Source: Rhizobium viscosum (GTDB lineage Bacteria; Pseudomonadota; Alphaproteobacteria; Rhizobiales; Rhizobiaceae). From it: 64,000 nucleotides of DNA. This document shows positions 1 to 9,433 of this stretch, piece after piece (the stretch's first letter is position 1; each line of letters begins with the position of its first letter). The position numbers were made by a program, and so were the translations under genes. The DNA lies in assembly GCF_014873945.1 (NCBI RefSeq), contig NZ_JADBEC010000002.1, positions 868,001 through 932,000 of the forward strand, read 5' to 3'. The notes below the pieces were generated by a model that saw only the letters and a program-made list of their open reading frames with translations, was not told where the DNA came from and did no database searches.

Positions 1-156
1 TTTCTGGTCTTGCGCGAACACGCCGAATATCTGTGGGACAGCCTGCCGGGCTGGTCCGCCGTCTACGGCTTCGTCTCCTGCGTCCTGCTTATCTTCGTTT
101 CCAAGTTTCTCGGCCATCGGGTCGGGCTGATGCGGCGCGAGGACTATTATGACTGA
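1..156 (+). CDS. Small membrane protein, C-terminal part only (gene runs off the left edge)
   Basis: The reading frame is open from base 1 to the stop at 154-156, giving 51 residues. They include one hydrophobic segment (residues about 22-39) and a charged tail ending RREDYYD. The stop overlaps the next antiporter-like gene by 8 bases, so the two are translationally coupled. From memory, short proteins with this kind of tail lie beside Mrp/NuoL-type antiporter genes in other proteobacteria; that is recollection, not a search. It is probably an accessory membrane subunit of the same respiratory complex. The missing start lies upstream, so the family cannot be fixed here. Confidence 0.6.
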   Translation, partial: FLVLREHAEYLWDSLPGWSAVYGFVSCVLLIFVSKFLGHRVGLMRREDYYD

Positions 157-1921
157 CTTCATCCATCCGGCTCTGCTCTTTATTCTTGGCGCCCTGCCGA
201 TCCGATTCCTCAGCGGGTCGGTCCGCAAGGCCTATCTGCTTCTGATCCCTGCGCTGGCGATCCTTGCCGTGCTTGCGATGGAGCCGGGCAGCTATGGCGA
301 AGCGCGGTTCATCGGGCAGGAGATCCTGATCGCGAAGGTGGACAAGCTCAGCATCGTCTTCGCCACCGTTTTCACCATCATGGCGCTGATCGGCATGGTC
401 TACGCGCTGCACCTGACGGATGCCGGCCAGCACGTGGCGGCATTCGTCTATGTCGGCAGCGCGCTTGGCGTGGTGTTTGCCGGCGACTACCTGACCCTCT
501 ACCTGTTCTGGGAGGGCATGGCATTCGCTTCCGCCTATCTGGTCTTCGCGCAGCGTGGCGGGCCGGCGATCCGGGCCGGGTTCCGCTACCTCATGGTCCA
601 TATCACCGGCGGCGTCGTCCTGCTCGGCGGCATCATTTCCCACGGGCTCGCCACCGGTTCACTGCTTTTCGGCCCGATCGCAGGCCTCACCAACGGGGAA
701 ATGGGGGTCGGCGACTACCTGATCCTTGCCGGCTTCATCCTCAACGCGGCCGTGCCGCCGCTCAATGCCTGGCTGACCGATGCCTATCCGGAGGCGACCG
801 TCACCGGGGCGGTGTTCATGAGCGCGTTTACCACCAAGACCGCCGTCTATGTGCTGGCGCGGGCGTTTCCGGGGACCGAGCTCCTGGTCTGGCTCGGCAC
901 CATCATGGCGCTCTACGGCGTCATCTACGCGGTGCTGGAGAACGATTGCCGGCGGCTTCTCGCCTATCACATCGTCAGCCAGGTAGGCTATATGATCGCG
1001 GGTATCGGCATCGGGACCGAGATGGCGGTGAACGGAGCCGCCAGCCACGCCTTCGCGCATATCCTCTACAAGGCGCTGCTGTTCATGGGTGCCGGGGCAG
1101 TCATCTACGTCACCGGCCGACGCAAGCTCACCGAGCTCGGAGGGCTTTACAAGACCATGCCGCTGACCGTGGCGCTTTACATGGTCGGCGCCTTCGCGAT
1201 CTCGGCCTTCCCGTTCTTCTCGGGTTTCGTCACCAAATCGATGGTGATAGCGGCCGCGGGAGCGGATCACCGCGCGCTGGTGGTGCTGGCGCTGACCATG
1301 GCATCGTCCGGGACGTTCCTGCACACCGGCCTCAAGCTTCCCTATTACATGTTCTTCGGGACGGACCGGAAACTGGAGGCGCGGGAGCCGCCGCGCAACA
1401 TGCTGATTGCCATGGGCATGGCGGCGGTGCTCTGCATTGCGATCGGGGTGTTCCCCCAGCCGCTCTATGCGCTTCTGCCCTATCCGGTGGATTTCGAACC
1501 CTATACGGGCCTGCACGTCATGGAGAGCCTCGGGCTGCTGATGTTCACCGCCCTGGGGTTCGTGCTGTTCCTCTGGGCGCTCGATCCCGAGAACACGATC
1601 AGCCTCGACACCGACTGGTTTTATCGCAAGGGTGCGCGGGCCTTCATGTGGCTCGCCGAAAAGCCGCTGGCGCTCTATGAGCAGGCGGTGAGCAATGTCT
1701 CCGAGACCGCGGCGCTGCCCTTGCTGCACGGCGCGGCGCGGGCAGGCCTCCGGCTCGATCTTGCCGGCGTGGATGCCGTCGTGAATGGCATTGCCCACTC
1801 GATCCTGCACGGCGGTGGGCGGCTCAGGCGGCTCCAGACGGGCGTCGTGACCCATTACGTGCTGGCGATGGTCGTCGGTCTGATCGCAGCCATCGTCGTC
1901 TTCGTCGTGGCGTGGCGGTAG
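149..1921 (+). CDS. NuoL/MrpD-like proton-translocating membrane subunit of the alternative complex I
   Basis: The 590-residue polytopic membrane protein belongs to the Proton_antipo_M family shared by NuoL, NuoM, NuoN and MrpA/MrpD. The family's key charged residues are visible: Glu in the FWEGMAF helix (near residue 121), Lys in FTTKTAVYVLAR (near 230) and the LLAYHIVSQVGYM segment (near 270). The core looks MrpD-like. The C-terminus carries a NuoL-style ending (LRRLQTGVVTHYVLAM then a last membrane helix), preceded by about 70 amphipathic residues that could be a short version of NuoL's lateral helix. The start has GAGGA eight bases upstream and overlaps the previous gene. It probably fills the NuoL position here, since no other NuoL is visible. 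Confidence 0.8.
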   Translation: MTDFIHPALLFILGALPIRFLSGSVRKAYLLLIPALAILAVLAMEPGSYGEARFIGQEILIAKVDKLSIVFATVFTIMALIGMVYALHLTDAGQHVAAFVYVGSALGVVFAGDYLTLYLFWEGMAFASAYLVFAQRGGPAIRAGFRYLMVHITGGVVLLGGIISHGLATGSLLFGPIAGLTNGEMGVGDYLILAGFILNAAVPPLNAWLTDAYPEATVTGAVFMSAFTTKTAVYVLARAFPGTELLVWLGTIMALYGVIYAVLENDCRRLLAYHIVSQVGYMIAGIGIGTEMAVNGAASHAFAHILYKALLFMGAGAVIYVTGRRKLTELGGLYKTMPLTVALYMVGAFAISAFPFFSGFVTKSMVIAAAGADHRALVVLALTMASSGTFLHTGLKLPYYMFFGTDRKLEAREPPRNMLIAMGMAAVLCIAIGVFPQPLYALLPYPVDFEPYTGLHVMESLGLLMFTALGFVLFLWALDPENTISLDTDWFYRKGARAFMWLAEKPLALYEQAVSNVSETAALPLLHGAARAGLRLDLAGVDAVVNGIAHSILHGGGRLRRLQTGVVTHYVLAMVVGLIAAIVVFVVAWR

Positions 1922-1929
1922 GGGGTGCC

Positions 1930-3405
1930 ATGGGCTTCCCCTTGCTCAGCTTCATCATATTCACACCCGTCGCCGGGGCCGCAGTTCTGATGTTCCTGCG
2001 CGGTGACGATGCGGCGCGGTGGACTGCGCTCTCTTTCACCGTCCTCGACCTTGCTCTATGCATCGCCATGCTGGTCGGCTTCGACACCACGACCCATGCC
2101 ATGCAGTTCACCGAGACGCGCCCGTGGGTGCCTGCGCTCGGGATCAATTATGCGCTTGGCATCGACGGAATCAGCGCGCTCTTCGTGTTCCTGACCGCAC
2201 TGTTGGGGTCGATCTGCGTGCTCGCCTCCTGGGTCGCGATCGACCGCAAGGTGAAGGAATTCATGATCTGCCTGCTCTCCATGCAGGCGCTGATGCTCGG
2301 GGTCTTCTGCGCGCTCGATCTGTTCCTCTTCTACGTCTTTTGGGAGGCGATGCTGATCCCGATGTACCTCATCATCGGCGTCTGGGGCGGCGAGGGCCGG
2401 GTCTATGCGGCGATCAAGTTTTTCCTCTACACGCTGGCGGGCAGCCTCCTGTTCCTGATCGGTGTCATCGTGCTCTATTTCTACGGTGGCAGAACCTTCG
2501 ATATCCTCGCCTTGACAGAGCAGGATTTGCCGTTCCGGATCCAGTCCTGGCTGTTCTTCGCCTTCCTGATCGCGTTTGCGGTCAAGGTGCCGATGGTGCC
2601 GGTCCATACCTGGCTGCCGGACGCCCATGTGCAAGCGCCGACGGCGGGCAGCATCATCCTCGCCGGCGTGCTCCTGAAGATGGGCGCCTACGGATTCCTG
2701 CGGTTCTCGCTGCCGATGCTGCCAGAGGCATCGATGTATTATTCGACGCTGATGCTGGCGCTTTCGGGGCTTGCGATCGTCTATGGCGGGTTGCTCGCGC
2801 TGGCGCAGGACGATCTGAAGAAGCTGGTGGCCTATTCCAGCATCAGCCATATGGGCTTCGTGACGCTGGGGATTTTTGCGCTGAACCTCCGCGGGCTCGA
2901 GGGCGGCATCCTGCAGATGTTCAATCATGGCGTGACGACAGGCGCCCTGTTCCTGTTCGTCGGGCTGATTTACGAGCGGACCCATACCCGCAGCATCGCC
3001 GACTATGGCGGATTGATGAAGGTGGCGCCGGTCTACACGACGTTTCTGGCACTGTTTACCCTGTCGTCGATGGCGCTGCCGGGAACGAATTCGTTCGTGG
3101 GCGAGTTGCTGGTGCTGTCAGGCGGGTTTGCGGCCAACCTGGTCGCCGGCTCGGCTGCCGTTTTGGGCGCATTGCTGGGGGCTGCCTATCTGCTCGGCAT
3201 GTATGGGAAAGTCGCGCTTGGCCCGGCCAGCGTCGGCGCCCGTCTGACGATACGCGACGTGAACGCCCGTGAAATGGCTGCGATCCTGCCGCTGGCCGTC
3301 TTCGTACTCTGGGTCGGGCTCTATCCGAAACCCTTTCTCAACATCATCGATGCCTCGGTGAAGCATCTGCTGACACACGTGCACAGTAGGGGGAGCGGCC
3401 AATGA
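1930..3405 (+). CDS. nuoM: NADH-quinone oxidoreductase subunit M
   Basis: This 491-residue membrane subunit is one of the antiporter-like proton channels of complex I. The NuoM hallmarks are clear: FWEAMLIPMYLIIGVWGG with the essential Glu, HTWLPDAHVQAPTAGS, the VLLKMGAYG lysine helix, and DDLKKLVAYSSISHMGF. I chose the ATG at 1930 because AGGGGG precedes it at good spacing. An in-frame GTG at 1912 would overlap the previous gene but has no comparable ribosome site. The stop overlaps nuoN by four bases (ATGA), so the two are coupled. Confidence 0.93.
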   Translation: MGFPLLSFIIFTPVAGAAVLMFLRGDDAARWTALSFTVLDLALCIAMLVGFDTTTHAMQFTETRPWVPALGINYALGIDGISALFVFLTALLGSICVLASWVAIDRKVKEFMICLLSMQALMLGVFCALDLFLFYVFWEAMLIPMYLIIGVWGGEGRVYAAIKFFLYTLAGSLLFLIGVIVLYFYGGRTFDILALTEQDLPFRIQSWLFFAFLIAFAVKVPMVPVHTWLPDAHVQAPTAGSIILAGVLLKMGAYGFLRFSLPMLPEASMYYSTLMLALSGLAIVYGGLLALAQDDLKKLVAYSSISHMGFVTLGIFALNLRGLEGGILQMFNHGVTTGALFLFVGLIYERTHTRSIADYGGLMKVAPVYTTFLALFTLSSMALPGTNSFVGELLVLSGGFAANLVAGSAAVLGALLGAAYLLGMYGKVALGPASVGARLTIRDVNAREMAAILPLAVFVLWVGLYPKPFLNIIDASVKHLLTHVHSRGSGQ

Positions 3406-4841
3406 CCGCCACCACGCTTTTCCAGTCGGCCCTGGCGAGCCTGCCCGAGATCGTGGTGATCACCGGCGCCTGCATCCTGTTGATCCTGGGACAGTTTGTA
3501 CGAAAGGGACAGGAACATTTCCTTGTCTGGGCGTCGGTCGCGATCGTGTTGATTGCCGCCTTGGCGACACTCATGCTGGCGAGCGAGGTTCGGCCGGCCT
3601 ACGCGGGCATGTTCATCGCCGACCGCTTCGCGGTGTTCTTCAAGTTCGTTTTCTACCTAGCCACCCTTCTGACATTCCTCCTTTCGCGAAAATATGCCGA
3701 TATCGAAGGGATCGGGAGCAGCGAATACTATGTCCTGCTGCTCTTCGCACTTTCGGGCATGATGATCATGGCCTCGGCGACCGATCTCCTGTCGATCTAT
3801 GTGGGCCTCGAACTGATGGTGATTTGCACCTATGTGCTGACCGGCTTCCTGCGGCGTGAGCGGCGGTCGAACGAAGCGGCACTGAAATACGTAATCCTTG
3901 GCGCGGTCTCGACCGGAATTTTCCTCTACGGCGTTTCGCTGGTCTACGGGCTCACCGGCACAACACAACTGGACGGGATGGCTGCGGCTGTGACCGGCGA
4001 TCCGCTCGATCCCGGATTGTTGCTGGCGGTGGTCTTCATCGTCGCGGGGCTGGTCTTCAAGGTCGGCGCGGTTCCCTTTCATATGTGGCTGCCGGACGTC
4101 TATGAAGGCGCGCCGACGACGATCACCGCCTTCATGTCGACAGGCCCCAAGGCGGCGGGGTTCGCGGTGATCCTGCGGGTGTTCCTCAACCCTCTGGTCG
4201 CAGCCTCAAACGTCTGGATCATCGTCGCCGTCATTGCGGTGGTGACGATGGCGCTCGGCAGCTTCGTGGCGCTGGTCCAGGATAATTTCAAGCGGCTTCT
4301 GGCCTATTCCAGCATCGCCCATGCCGGCTTCGCCATTTTCGGCGTGGCCGCCGGAGGCGCCGATGGGGTCGCCAGCGTGATGCTCTATCTGCTGATCTAC
4401 GCCTTCATGAATCTCGGCATTTTCGGCGCCGTCATCATGATGCGGAATGGCGATTTCTCGGGCGAGGTCATCGAAGACTATGCGGGTTTCGCCAAGTCAC
4501 ATCCGGGGCTGGCGCTTCTGATGCTGCTCTATCTCTTCTCGCTGGCCGGCATTCCGCCGACGGCCGGGTTCTTCGCCAAGTTCTACGTGCTGGTCGCCCT
4601 CGTCGAGCATGGTTTCGTCATGCTGGCGGTCATCGCCGTGCTGCTCAGCGCCGTCGCCGCCTATTTCTATATCCGCATCGTCATGGTGATCTACATGCGC
4701 GAGCCGAAGAGGGCGTTTGCCCCAGCGCTGACGCCCTTGGTGCGCGCCGCGCTGGCCGTCACCGCCGCCGGCACCATCGGCATCGGCCTATTTCCGTCGT
4801 GGTTTCTGAAGCTTGCCCAAGATTCGGTCTTTGGCGGGTGA
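3402..4841 (+). CDS. nuoN: NADH-quinone oxidoreductase subunit N
   Basis: The 479-residue polytopic protein is the third antiporter-like subunit of complex I. NuoN signatures include YVGLELMVICTYVL, PFHMWLPDVYEGAPTTITAFMSTGPKAAGFAV and FKRLLAYSSIAHAGF. The ATG overlaps the nuoM stop in an ATGA arrangement and has GGGGGAG nine bases upstream. In canonical nuo operons nuoN closes the cluster; here it sits before nuoA, so the gene order is permuted. Confidence 0.93.
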   Translation: MTATTLFQSALASLPEIVVITGACILLILGQFVRKGQEHFLVWASVAIVLIAALATLMLASEVRPAYAGMFIADRFAVFFKFVFYLATLLTFLLSRKYADIEGIGSSEYYVLLLFALSGMMIMASATDLLSIYVGLELMVICTYVLTGFLRRERRSNEAALKYVILGAVSTGIFLYGVSLVYGLTGTTQLDGMAAAVTGDPLDPGLLLAVVFIVAGLVFKVGAVPFHMWLPDVYEGAPTTITAFMSTGPKAAGFAVILRVFLNPLVAASNVWIIVAVIAVVTMALGSFVALVQDNFKRLLAYSSIAHAGFAIFGVAAGGADGVASVMLYLLIYAFMNLGIFGAVIMMRNGDFSGEVIEDYAGFAKSHPGLALLMLLYLFSLAGIPPTAGFFAKFYVLVALVEHGFVMLAVIAVLLSAVAAYFYIRIVMVIYMREPKRAFAPALTPLVRAALAVTAAGTIGIGLFPSWFLKLAQDSVFGG

Positions 4842-4971
4842 GCGATTGGATTTGCAATGATCACACCGACGGAATAGACTTAAAGACAGAGGAAGGATTG
4901 CCCAAGTCGCGCAGCGCGCGTAACCGATTTGCCGGTTCGGAATGAGGTCGGTGGGCAACCGGTGCAGTGAT
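4842..4971 (+). other. nuoN-nuoA spacer
   Basis: This 130-base gap is the only real break in the plus-strand nuo cluster; all other junctions overlap or are within about 33 bases. It could hold an internal promoter for nuoA-G or be an old rearrangement joint, but I see no clear -35/-10 pair or hairpin. Confidence 0.4.
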
Positions 4972-5337
4972 ATGACTGCAATGGAATTCTTGCCGGTTCT
5001 TTTCATGATCGCCGGAGTCGTTCTGGTGACGGGGGTGACGTTGTTCGTTTCCTCGCTGCTGCGCCCATCCAATCCCTATCCCGCCAAGAACATGCCCTAT
5101 GAATGCGGCATGGACGCAGCGGGCGAGGCAGCGGCGGGCCGCTTCAGGGTGCCGTTCTTTATCCTCGCGATCCTGCTGGTCGTTTTCGATGTCGAAGCGA
5201 TGTTCCTCTTCCCCTGGGCCGTCGTCCTGAAAGAGATCGGGCTGGTCGGCTATATCGAGATGTTCATCTTCATATTGCTGCTTCTCGTGGGCTTCGCCTA
5301 CGCCTGGCTGAAAGGAGCGCTGGAATGGGAGGCGTAA
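4972..5337 (+). CDS. nuoA: NADH-quinone oxidoreductase subunit A
   Basis: NuoA is a small three-helix membrane subunit near the quinone site of complex I. The 121-residue product shows the family core: [20 protein letters not shown], then [20 protein letters not shown], then a third helix and the ending [10 protein letters not shown] chose the ATG at 4972; ATGs at 4942 and 4981 are alternatives, and none has a strong ribosome site. The end overlaps nuoB by 13 bases. Confidence 0.92.
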   Translation: MTAMEFLPVLFMIAGVVLVTGVTLFVSSLLRPSNPYPAKNMPYECGMDAAGEAAAGRFRVPFFILAILLVVFDVEAMFLFPWAVVLKEIGLVGYIEMFIFILLLLVGFAYAWLKGALEWEA

Positions 5338-5828
5338 ACAACGCGATCCGCGACAGCGTGCTGTTCACCACGGCCGACAACATCATCAGTTGGAGCCGGA
5401 GATCGGCGCTGTGGCCGGAGACCTTCGGCATTGCCTGCTGCGCCATCGAGATGATCTCGGCCGGTTGCGCCCGCTACGATCTCGACCGGTTCGGCGTGGT
5501 GTTCCGTCCTTCGCCGAGACAATCCGACGTCATGATCATCGCCGGCACCGTGACCCGGAAATTCGCGCCGGTCGTGCGGCGGCTCTATGACCAGATGCCG
5601 GAACCGCGCTGGGTGATCGCCATGGGCACCTGCGCTATTTCGGGCGGGGTCTACAACACCTATGCCGTGGTGCAGGGGTCGGAAACCTTCGTGCCCGTCG
5701 ATGTGCATGTGCCTGGCTGTCCGCCCCGGCCCGAGGCGCTGATGCACGGCTTCCTCCTGCTTCAAGAAAAGATCAAGAGGTCCCGGGCGCTCGCGGGCAC
5801 ACCTCTGGATCGGGTTATAGCGTCATGA
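5325..5828 (+). CDS. nuoB: NADH-quinone oxidoreductase subunit B (N2 cluster)
   Basis: NuoB carries cluster N2, the last iron-sulfur centre before quinone. The 167-residue protein has the tandem cysteines of the GIACCAIEM motif (C38, C39), C103 in [11 protein letters not shown] and C132 in [11 protein letters not shown], which together ligate N2. The ATG lies inside nuoA and is preceded by AAAGGAG, which decides the start against a longer open frame that begins further upstream in nuoA. The stop overlaps nuoC in ATGA. Confidence 0.95.
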   Translation: MGGVNNAIRDSVLFTTADNIISWSRRSALWPETFGIACCAIEMISAGCARYDLDRFGVVFRPSPRQSDVMIIAGTVTRKFAPVVRRLYDQMPEPRWVIAMGTCAISGGVYNTYAVVQGSETFVPVDVHVPGCPPRPEALMHGFLLLQEKIKRSRALAGTPLDRVIAS

Positions 5829-6361
5829 GTGCGGAGCCGTCCCTCAATCGCGCTCCGATCATGGAGCGCTTCGGAGAAACAATCGAGGACCTCGGCACTG
5901 CGCACGGTATCGACGCCTTTGCCGTTCCGCCCGAGAGGATCGTCGAGTTCTGCCGGTTCCTGAAAGAGCATCCGGCGCTGCAATTCAATTTCCTCTCGGA
6001 CATTTGCGGGGTCGATCATTATCCCGAAACGCCGCGGTTCGAGGCGGTCTACCATCTTTATTCGCTGCCCAACAGGTGGCGGGTCCGCATCAAGTGCCGG
6101 CTTGGCGATCCTCCTGAAGTGCCTTCGGTCACGGGGGTCTGGCGCACCGCCAACTGGCATGAGCGTGAGGCCTGGGACATGTATGGCATCCGGTTCGAGG
6201 GGCATCCCGATCTGCGCCGGATCTACATGTGGGAAGGCTTCGAGGGCTTTCCCCAGCGCAAGGATTTCCCCTTAAGGGGTTATAAGGACAAGTTGAACCC
6301 CTTCGGTGCCGAAGGTCCGCCGCCAACACAGCCCGACCTTGCCACCAGGGACATTCCGTAA
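5825..6361 (+). CDS. nuoC: NADH-quinone oxidoreductase subunit C (30 kDa)
   Basis: The 178-residue peripheral-arm subunit is a stand-alone NuoC, as in most alphaproteobacteria and unlike the fused NuoCD of enterobacteria. The signature is in the second half: [24 protein letters not shown] followed by [13 protein letters not shown]. It is coupled to nuoB by a four-base overlap and lies 29 bases before nuoD. Confidence 0.94.
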   Translation: MSAEPSLNRAPIMERFGETIEDLGTAHGIDAFAVPPERIVEFCRFLKEHPALQFNFLSDICGVDHYPETPRFEAVYHLYSLPNRWRVRIKCRLGDPPEVPSVTGVWRTANWHEREAWDMYGIRFEGHPDLRRIYMWEGFEGFPQRKDFPLRGYKDKLNPFGAEGPPPTQPDLATRDIP

Positions 6362-6390
6362 GGGAGGCCGTTCTACGCCGGAACGTTGAG

Positions 6391-7605
6391 ATGACCGAAG
6401 TCACCGAGCTCAGCAGGCCTGAGGGTGAAGCGCTCAATACCAGGGAAGTGCTTCTCAACCTCGGTCCGCAGCACCCCAGCACCCATGGGGTTCTTCGGCT
6501 CGTCCTCGAACTGGACGGCGAGTTCGTCGAGCGCGTCGATCCGCATATCGGCTATCTCCATCGCGGCACCGAGAAACTGGCGGAGAGCTTCACCTATACC
6601 CAGATTTTCCCGCTGACGGATCGGCTCGACTATCTCTGTCCGCCCTCCAACAACCTCGCCTTCGCGCTGGCGGTGGAAAAACTCCTCGGCATAGAAGCGC
6701 CGATCCGGGCGCAATATATCCGCGTAATGATGGCCGAGTTGGCACGGATCTCCGGTCACCTCCTGATCACGGGGGCGCTGCCGATGGATCTCGGCGCCAT
6801 GACCGCGCTGCTTTACGTCATGCGCGAGCGCGAAATGATCATGGATCTCCTGGAAATGATAACCGGCGCGCGCATGCACACGTCCTTCTGCCGGGTCGGC
6901 GGGGTACGCGAGGACCTGCCTGACGGATTCTTCCCCAAGATCCGGGAGTTTTGCGACATCTTCCCGAACCGGATCCGCGACTATGAGCGACTGCTCGAAG
7001 ATAACCGGGTGTTTCTCAATCGCACGAAGGGGATCGGCGTGATCTCCGCCGAGGATGCTGTCGATCTCGGCCTCAGCGGTCCGAACCTGCGTGCTTCCGG
7101 TGTCGACTGGGACATCCGGCGCGATGAGCCCTACGAGATCTACGACCGGCTCGATTTCAACGTCATCACCCGTAACGAGGGCGATTGCTATGCGCGCTGG
7201 CGATGCCGCGTCGACGAGATGCGCGAAAGCATAGGTATCATCGAACAATGCATCGACCAGATGCCTGAGGGGCCGTTCCAGATCGACATGCCGACAATCG
7301 CCTTCCCGCTGGACAAGGATCGGGTGCACTGCTCGATGGAGGCGCTGATCCAGCATTTCGACCTGTCGGCCTACGGCTTCAAGGTGCCGAGGGGCGAGGT
7401 CTATTCGGCGATCGAGGCCCCAAAGGGGGAGCTTGGCTTCTACATCATCAGCGACGGGTCGCCAAAACCGTTCCGCATGAAGGTGCGGGCACCCTCGTTC
7501 GTCAATCTTCAGGCCCTCTTCGGGGTCACCAACGCCCGCTACCTGGCGGACATGATCGCTGTGCTCGGCAGCCTCGACCCTGTGATGGCGGAGGTGGACA
7601 AATAG
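6391..7605 (+). CDS. nuoD: NADH-quinone oxidoreductase subunit D (49 kDa)
   Basis: NuoD forms the quinone-binding cavity with NuoB and derives from the large subunit of NiFe hydrogenases. The 404-residue product has LGPQHPSTHGVLRLVLELDG near the N-terminus, PHIGYLHRGTEKL, the SPPSNN-like CPPSNNLAFALAVEKL, and the C-terminal LFGVTNARYLADMIAVLGSLDPVMAEVD. Length and motifs match full-length family members. The ATG at 6391 has only a weak ribosome site, but no better start preserves the N-terminal motif. Confidence 0.96.
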   Translation: MTEVTELSRPEGEALNTREVLLNLGPQHPSTHGVLRLVLELDGEFVERVDPHIGYLHRGTEKLAESFTYTQIFPLTDRLDYLCPPSNNLAFALAVEKLLGIEAPIRAQYIRVMMAELARISGHLLITGALPMDLGAMTALLYVMREREMIMDLLEMITGARMHTSFCRVGGVREDLPDGFFPKIREFCDIFPNRIRDYERLLEDNRVFLNRTKGIGVISAEDAVDLGLSGPNLRASGVDWDIRRDEPYEIYDRLDFNVITRNEGDCYARWRCRVDEMRESIGIIEQCIDQMPEGPFQIDMPTIAFPLDKDRVHCSMEALIQHFDLSAYGFKVPRGEVYSAIEAPKGELGFYIISDGSPKPFRMKVRAPSFVNLQALFGVTNARYLADMIAVLGSLDPVMAEVDK

Positions 7606-7621
7606 CAAGGATTTGAATGCG

Positions 7622-8131
7622 ATGACCATGCGCGAAAAGATCGAAGAGGCGGCGGCGCGGTATCCCGACCAGCGCTCTGCGATCATGCCCGCGCTCCTGA
7701 TCGCGCAGGAAGAACATGGCCATCTGCCTGGGCCAGTGTTGGAAGAGGTCGCCGACATTCTCGGAGTCGAGCGGATCTGGGTCTACGAGTTGGCGACTTT
7801 CTACACCCTCTTCCATACCGAACCGGTGGGGATGTTCCACCTGCAGCTCTGTGACAATGTTTCCTGCATGCTGTGCGGATCGGAGGACCTGCTAGACCAT
7901 CTGGAAACGGTGCTGGGGATCAGGAAAGGCGACACCACCCCGGACGGGCTGTTCACGCTTTCGACCGTCGAATGCCTCGGCGCCTGCGAGATGGCTCCGG
8001 TGATGCAAGTCGGCGACGATTACCACGCCCATCTTGATGTGGCGCGGATAAACGCACTGTTGGACAGCCTGCGGGCGACCGTGGGAGCCGCGAGCGTCGA
8101 GCACGCCTCTGCGCGGCTGCCGGGGGAGTAG
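7622..8131 (+). CDS. nuoE: NADH-quinone oxidoreductase subunit E (24 kDa)
   Basis: NuoE binds the [2Fe-2S] centre N1a in the NADH-oxidising module. The 169-residue protein has the ligand set in LCDNVSCMLCG and later ECLGACEMAP, a thioredoxin-like fold arrangement. The frame could begin at a TTG at 7613, but AAGGA lies about ten bases before the ATG at 7622 and only two before the TTG, so I use the ATG. The gene is followed four bases later by nuoF. Confidence 0.94.
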   Translation: MTMREKIEEAAARYPDQRSAIMPALLIAQEEHGHLPGPVLEEVADILGVERIWVYELATFYTLFHTEPVGMFHLQLCDNVSCMLCGSEDLLDHLETVLGIRKGDTTPDGLFTLSTVECLGACEMAPVMQVGDDYHAHLDVARINALLDSLRATVGAASVEHASARLPGE

Positions 8132-8135
8132 CGCC

Positions 8136-9401
8136 ATGTTCGGGCCGGTTCTTCTCAAGAATATCGATGTGGCGGACGGTCACCTGGTGTCGACCTACGA
8201 GGCTGGCGGCGGCTACCAGGCGCTGGAAAAGGCGCTGCGCGAGTACACGCCTGATGAGGTTATCGACCTCGTCAAACGGTCCAACCTGCGCGGTCGCGGC
8301 GGTGCCGGATTCCCGACAGGCATGAAATGGGGTTTCGTGCCGAAGCGCACGGGCAAGCCGACATATCTATGCTGCAACGCCGATGAGGGCGAGCCGGGCA
8401 CGTTCAAGGACCGGATCATCATGGAGCGCGACCCGCATCAACTGATCGAGGGGCTGGCGGTAAGTGCCTACGCGATTGGGGCCGAAACCGCCTATGTCTA
8501 CATTCGCGGAGAATATGTAACGGCGATCCGTCGTCTGCAGCAGGCGATCGCCGAGGCCCACGCAAAGGGCTATCTCGGAAAGCGCGTTCTGGGCTCGGAT
8601 TTCAATTTCGCCGTACACATCCACTGCGGCGCCGGCGCCTATATCTGCGGCGAGGAAACCGCGATGCTCGAGTCGCTCGAGGGCAAGCGGGCGCAGCCGC
8701 GATTGAAGCCGCCATTTCCGGCCGTGGCCGGGCTCTACGCCAGCCCTACAGTGATCAACAATGTCGAGACGCTCGCTTGCGTGCCGCATATCATTATGCG
8801 GGGGTCGGACTGGTTTCGGGGCATCGGCCCGGACAAGAGCCCCGGCCCGAAGCTCTACTGCCTCAGTGGGCAGGTGCGCAAACCCGGCCTCTATGAGTTG
8901 CCGATGGGCATACAGCTGCGCGAACTGGTCGAGAACCACGCCGGCGGCGCGCTGCCGGGACGCAGAATCAAGGCGGTGATCCCGGGCGGGGTCTCAGCCC
9001 CGGTCATACCGGAGCACGGGCTGGAGGTGAGGATGGATTTCGACTCGCTGGCTGCCGCCGGCTCGATGCTCGGTTCGGCTGGCGTTATCGTGATCGACGA
9101 CTCGACCTGCATGGTCAAGGTCGCCACCCGGATCATCGAGTTCTTCCACCATGAGTCCTGCGGCAAGTGCACGCCATGCCGGGAAGGATTGAACTGGGTT
9201 GTGAAGGTCCTGCGCCGGATCGAGGCCGGCGAAGGTGCTACCGGCGATCTGGAGCAGCTGGATATGCTCTGCAAAGGCATTTTCGGCAATACGTTCTGCG
9301 CTCTGGGCGACGGCGCGGCGATGGGATTGCGGGCCGCACTCGCGCATTTTCGCGCTGAGTTCGTTGCCCATATCGAGGACCGCAGGTGCCCCTTTCACTA
9401 A
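8136..9401 (+). CDS. nuoF: NADH-quinone oxidoreductase subunit F (51 kDa, NADH and FMN site)
   Basis: NuoF is the electron entry point, binding NADH, FMN and cluster N3. The 421-residue product shows the glycine-rich NADH segment LRGRGGAGFPTGMKW, the FMN-site NADEGEPGTFKDR, GAGAYICGEETAMLES, and the N3 ligands in SCGKCTPCREG (near residue 341) with a final Cys about 40 residues later. GGGGGAG precedes the start. Length fits the family. Confidence 0.96.
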   Translation: MFGPVLLKNIDVADGHLVSTYEAGGGYQALEKALREYTPDEVIDLVKRSNLRGRGGAGFPTGMKWGFVPKRTGKPTYLCCNADEGEPGTFKDRIIMERDPHQLIEGLAVSAYAIGAETAYVYIRGEYVTAIRRLQQAIAEAHAKGYLGKRVLGSDFNFAVHIHCGAGAYICGEETAMLESLEGKRAQPRLKPPFPAVAGLYASPTVINNVETLACVPHIIMRGSDWFRGIGPDKSPGPKLYCLSGQVRKPGLYELPMGIQLRELVENHAGGALPGRRIKAVIPGGVSAPVIPEHGLEVRMDFDSLAAAGSMLGSAGVIVIDDSTCMVKVATRIIEFFHHESCGKCTPCREGLNWVVKVLRRIEAGEGATGDLEQLDMLCKGIFGNTFCALGDGAAMGLRAALAHFRAEFVAHIEDRRCPFH

Positions 9402-9433
9402 AGGCCTGCGCCGCGACAGGACTGCGAGGAACT

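Noticed and set aside
659-1855. A 398-codon open frame opposite the NuoL/MrpD-like gene
   Set aside because: Its composition (rich in Arg, His, Glu, Gly) is that of an antisense shadow; the plus-strand protein carries clear conserved motifs.
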